Made by a program: the position numbers and the translations under genes | The notes under the pieces: generated by a model | Told to the model about the DNA's origin: nothing | Databases searched by the model: none | The model's input: only the letters and a program-made list of their open reading frames with translations | In this document: piece by piece, positions 63,829 to 64,000 of the stretch | Numbering within the stretch: the stretch's first letter is position 1 | How the letters are laid out: every line of letters starts with the position of its first letter | DNA from: Tengunoibacter tsumagoiensis | Lineage (GTDB): Bacteria; Chloroflexota; Ktedonobacteria; Ktedonobacterales; Ktedonobacteraceae | Length of the DNA: 64,000 nucleotides | Direction of reading: 5' to 3' | Assembly (NCBI RefSeq): GCF_003967535.1 | Contig: NZ_BIFR01000001.1 | Location: 2,603,001 to 2,667,000, forward strand

Positions 63829-64000
63829 TTACCTTTTCCAGATATCCGTAATAGGTGAAGTTTCTGCGCTCTTGTTGATAGGAGGGAGGTTGTACATCTC
63901 CTCGAGCGTACGGAGGACAGTATAATGATTAATAGGCTCATCATAGACCCCTGCTTTAACCATAGGCCCGACAAAGAACGTGGGAATCTGGTTCTGTGCC
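63829..64000 (-). CDS. Phosphoesterase-family protein, acid-phosphatase type (C-terminal fragment)
   Basis: The last 56 residues of a minus-strand gene that runs off the window. The fragment reads NQIPTFFVGPMVKAGVYDE, then INHYTVLRTLEEMYNLPP and SPITDIW, which is the C-terminus of PF04185-type phosphoesterases (acid phosphatase/phospholipase C superfamily). The stop (taa) is at 63829-63831. Catalytic residues lie outside the window. Another frame over the same bases (63735-63974) has no such match. Confidence 0.85.
   Translation of the reverse strand, partial: AQNQIPTFFVGPMVKAGVYDEPINHYTVLRTLEEMYNLPPINKSAETSPITDIWKR

Noticed and set aside
63735..63974. 79-codon minus-strand frame
   Set aside because: The neighbouring frame ending at 63829 encodes a clear phosphoesterase C-terminus over the same bases.
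1..64000. tRNA, rRNA and CRISPR features
   Set aside because: No T-loop/acceptor patterns, rRNA-like blocks or regularly spaced direct repeats were seen in reading the sequence.

Overview
The window looks like chromosomal DNA of a monoderm, spore- or filament-type member of the Chloroflexota, most likely class Ktedonobacteria. This is an inference from gene content, not a database match. The supporting signs are roughly 50% GC, a CysO/CysM/JAMM cysteine pathway, a tRNA-Trp T-box leader, a deazaflavin-type oxidoreductase, Lgt with surface-polymer enzymes but no outer-membrane genes, and AGGAGG-type ribosome sites throughout. There is no rRNA, tRNA, CRISPR array or prophage. Only one insertion element is present.

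Layout. 1-2217: 3' part of a xanthine dehydrogenase-family molybdenum subunit. 2461-5578: sulfur-carrier-protein cysteine pathway, made of a rhodanese-ThiF activating enzyme, a ThiS/CysO-like carrier ending in Gly-Gly-Arg, a CysM-type synthase and a JAMM peptidase. 5661-7707: two tandem YjbQ-family proteins and a cation/Ca2+ exchanger. 7857-11703: NAD de novo operon nadB-nadC-nadA behind a promoter with two matching dyad operators. 11704-15666: a palindromic repeat cluster, bcp behind a structured leader, a thioesterase and a type I pullulanase. 15813-19810 (minus): sulfatase-fold enzyme, Lgt and phosphodiesterase-type enzyme, apparently one envelope operon. 20039-32819: mostly single genes (Tat ferritin-like protein, nitroreductase-like protein, acidic unknown protein, S9 peptidase, Vgb-like lipoprotein, MtaB, uridine-kinase-like protein, DUF2085 protein, glutaredoxin, MBL hydrolase, TypA).

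33378-35140 is a tnpB-only IS200/IS605-type element with an intact RuvC triad, a strong promoter and a folded 3' region that fits an omega (guide) RNA. 35183-41154: GH15 enzyme, GT39-like membrane protein, a two-HTH regulator, an SCP2 protein and a QueD/PTPS protein.

41219-52263 (minus) is an aromatic supra-operon: promoter, T-box leader with UGG specifier, trpS, then trpE-trpG-trpD-trpCF-trpB-[B3/B4 protein]-trpA-aroH-aroF. It links DAHP synthesis, the chorismate branch point, tryptophan synthesis and tRNA-Trp charging. The B3/B4 gene inside it resembles the editing domain of PheRS.

52309-64000: LysM/transglycosylase, DtxR-family regulator, O-antigen-ligase-like protein, DUF3307 protein, a His-rich PadR repressor with two identical operators on its own promoter, PurU, a HAD hydrolase, a large DUF4012 envelope protein, and the C-terminus of an acid-phosphatase-type phosphoesterase running off the window.

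The items most worth follow-up are the Gly-Gly-Arg carrier with its JAMM partner, the B3/B4 protein in the trp operon, the dual nad operators, the palindromic repeat cluster, the PadR auto-operators and the TnpB element.
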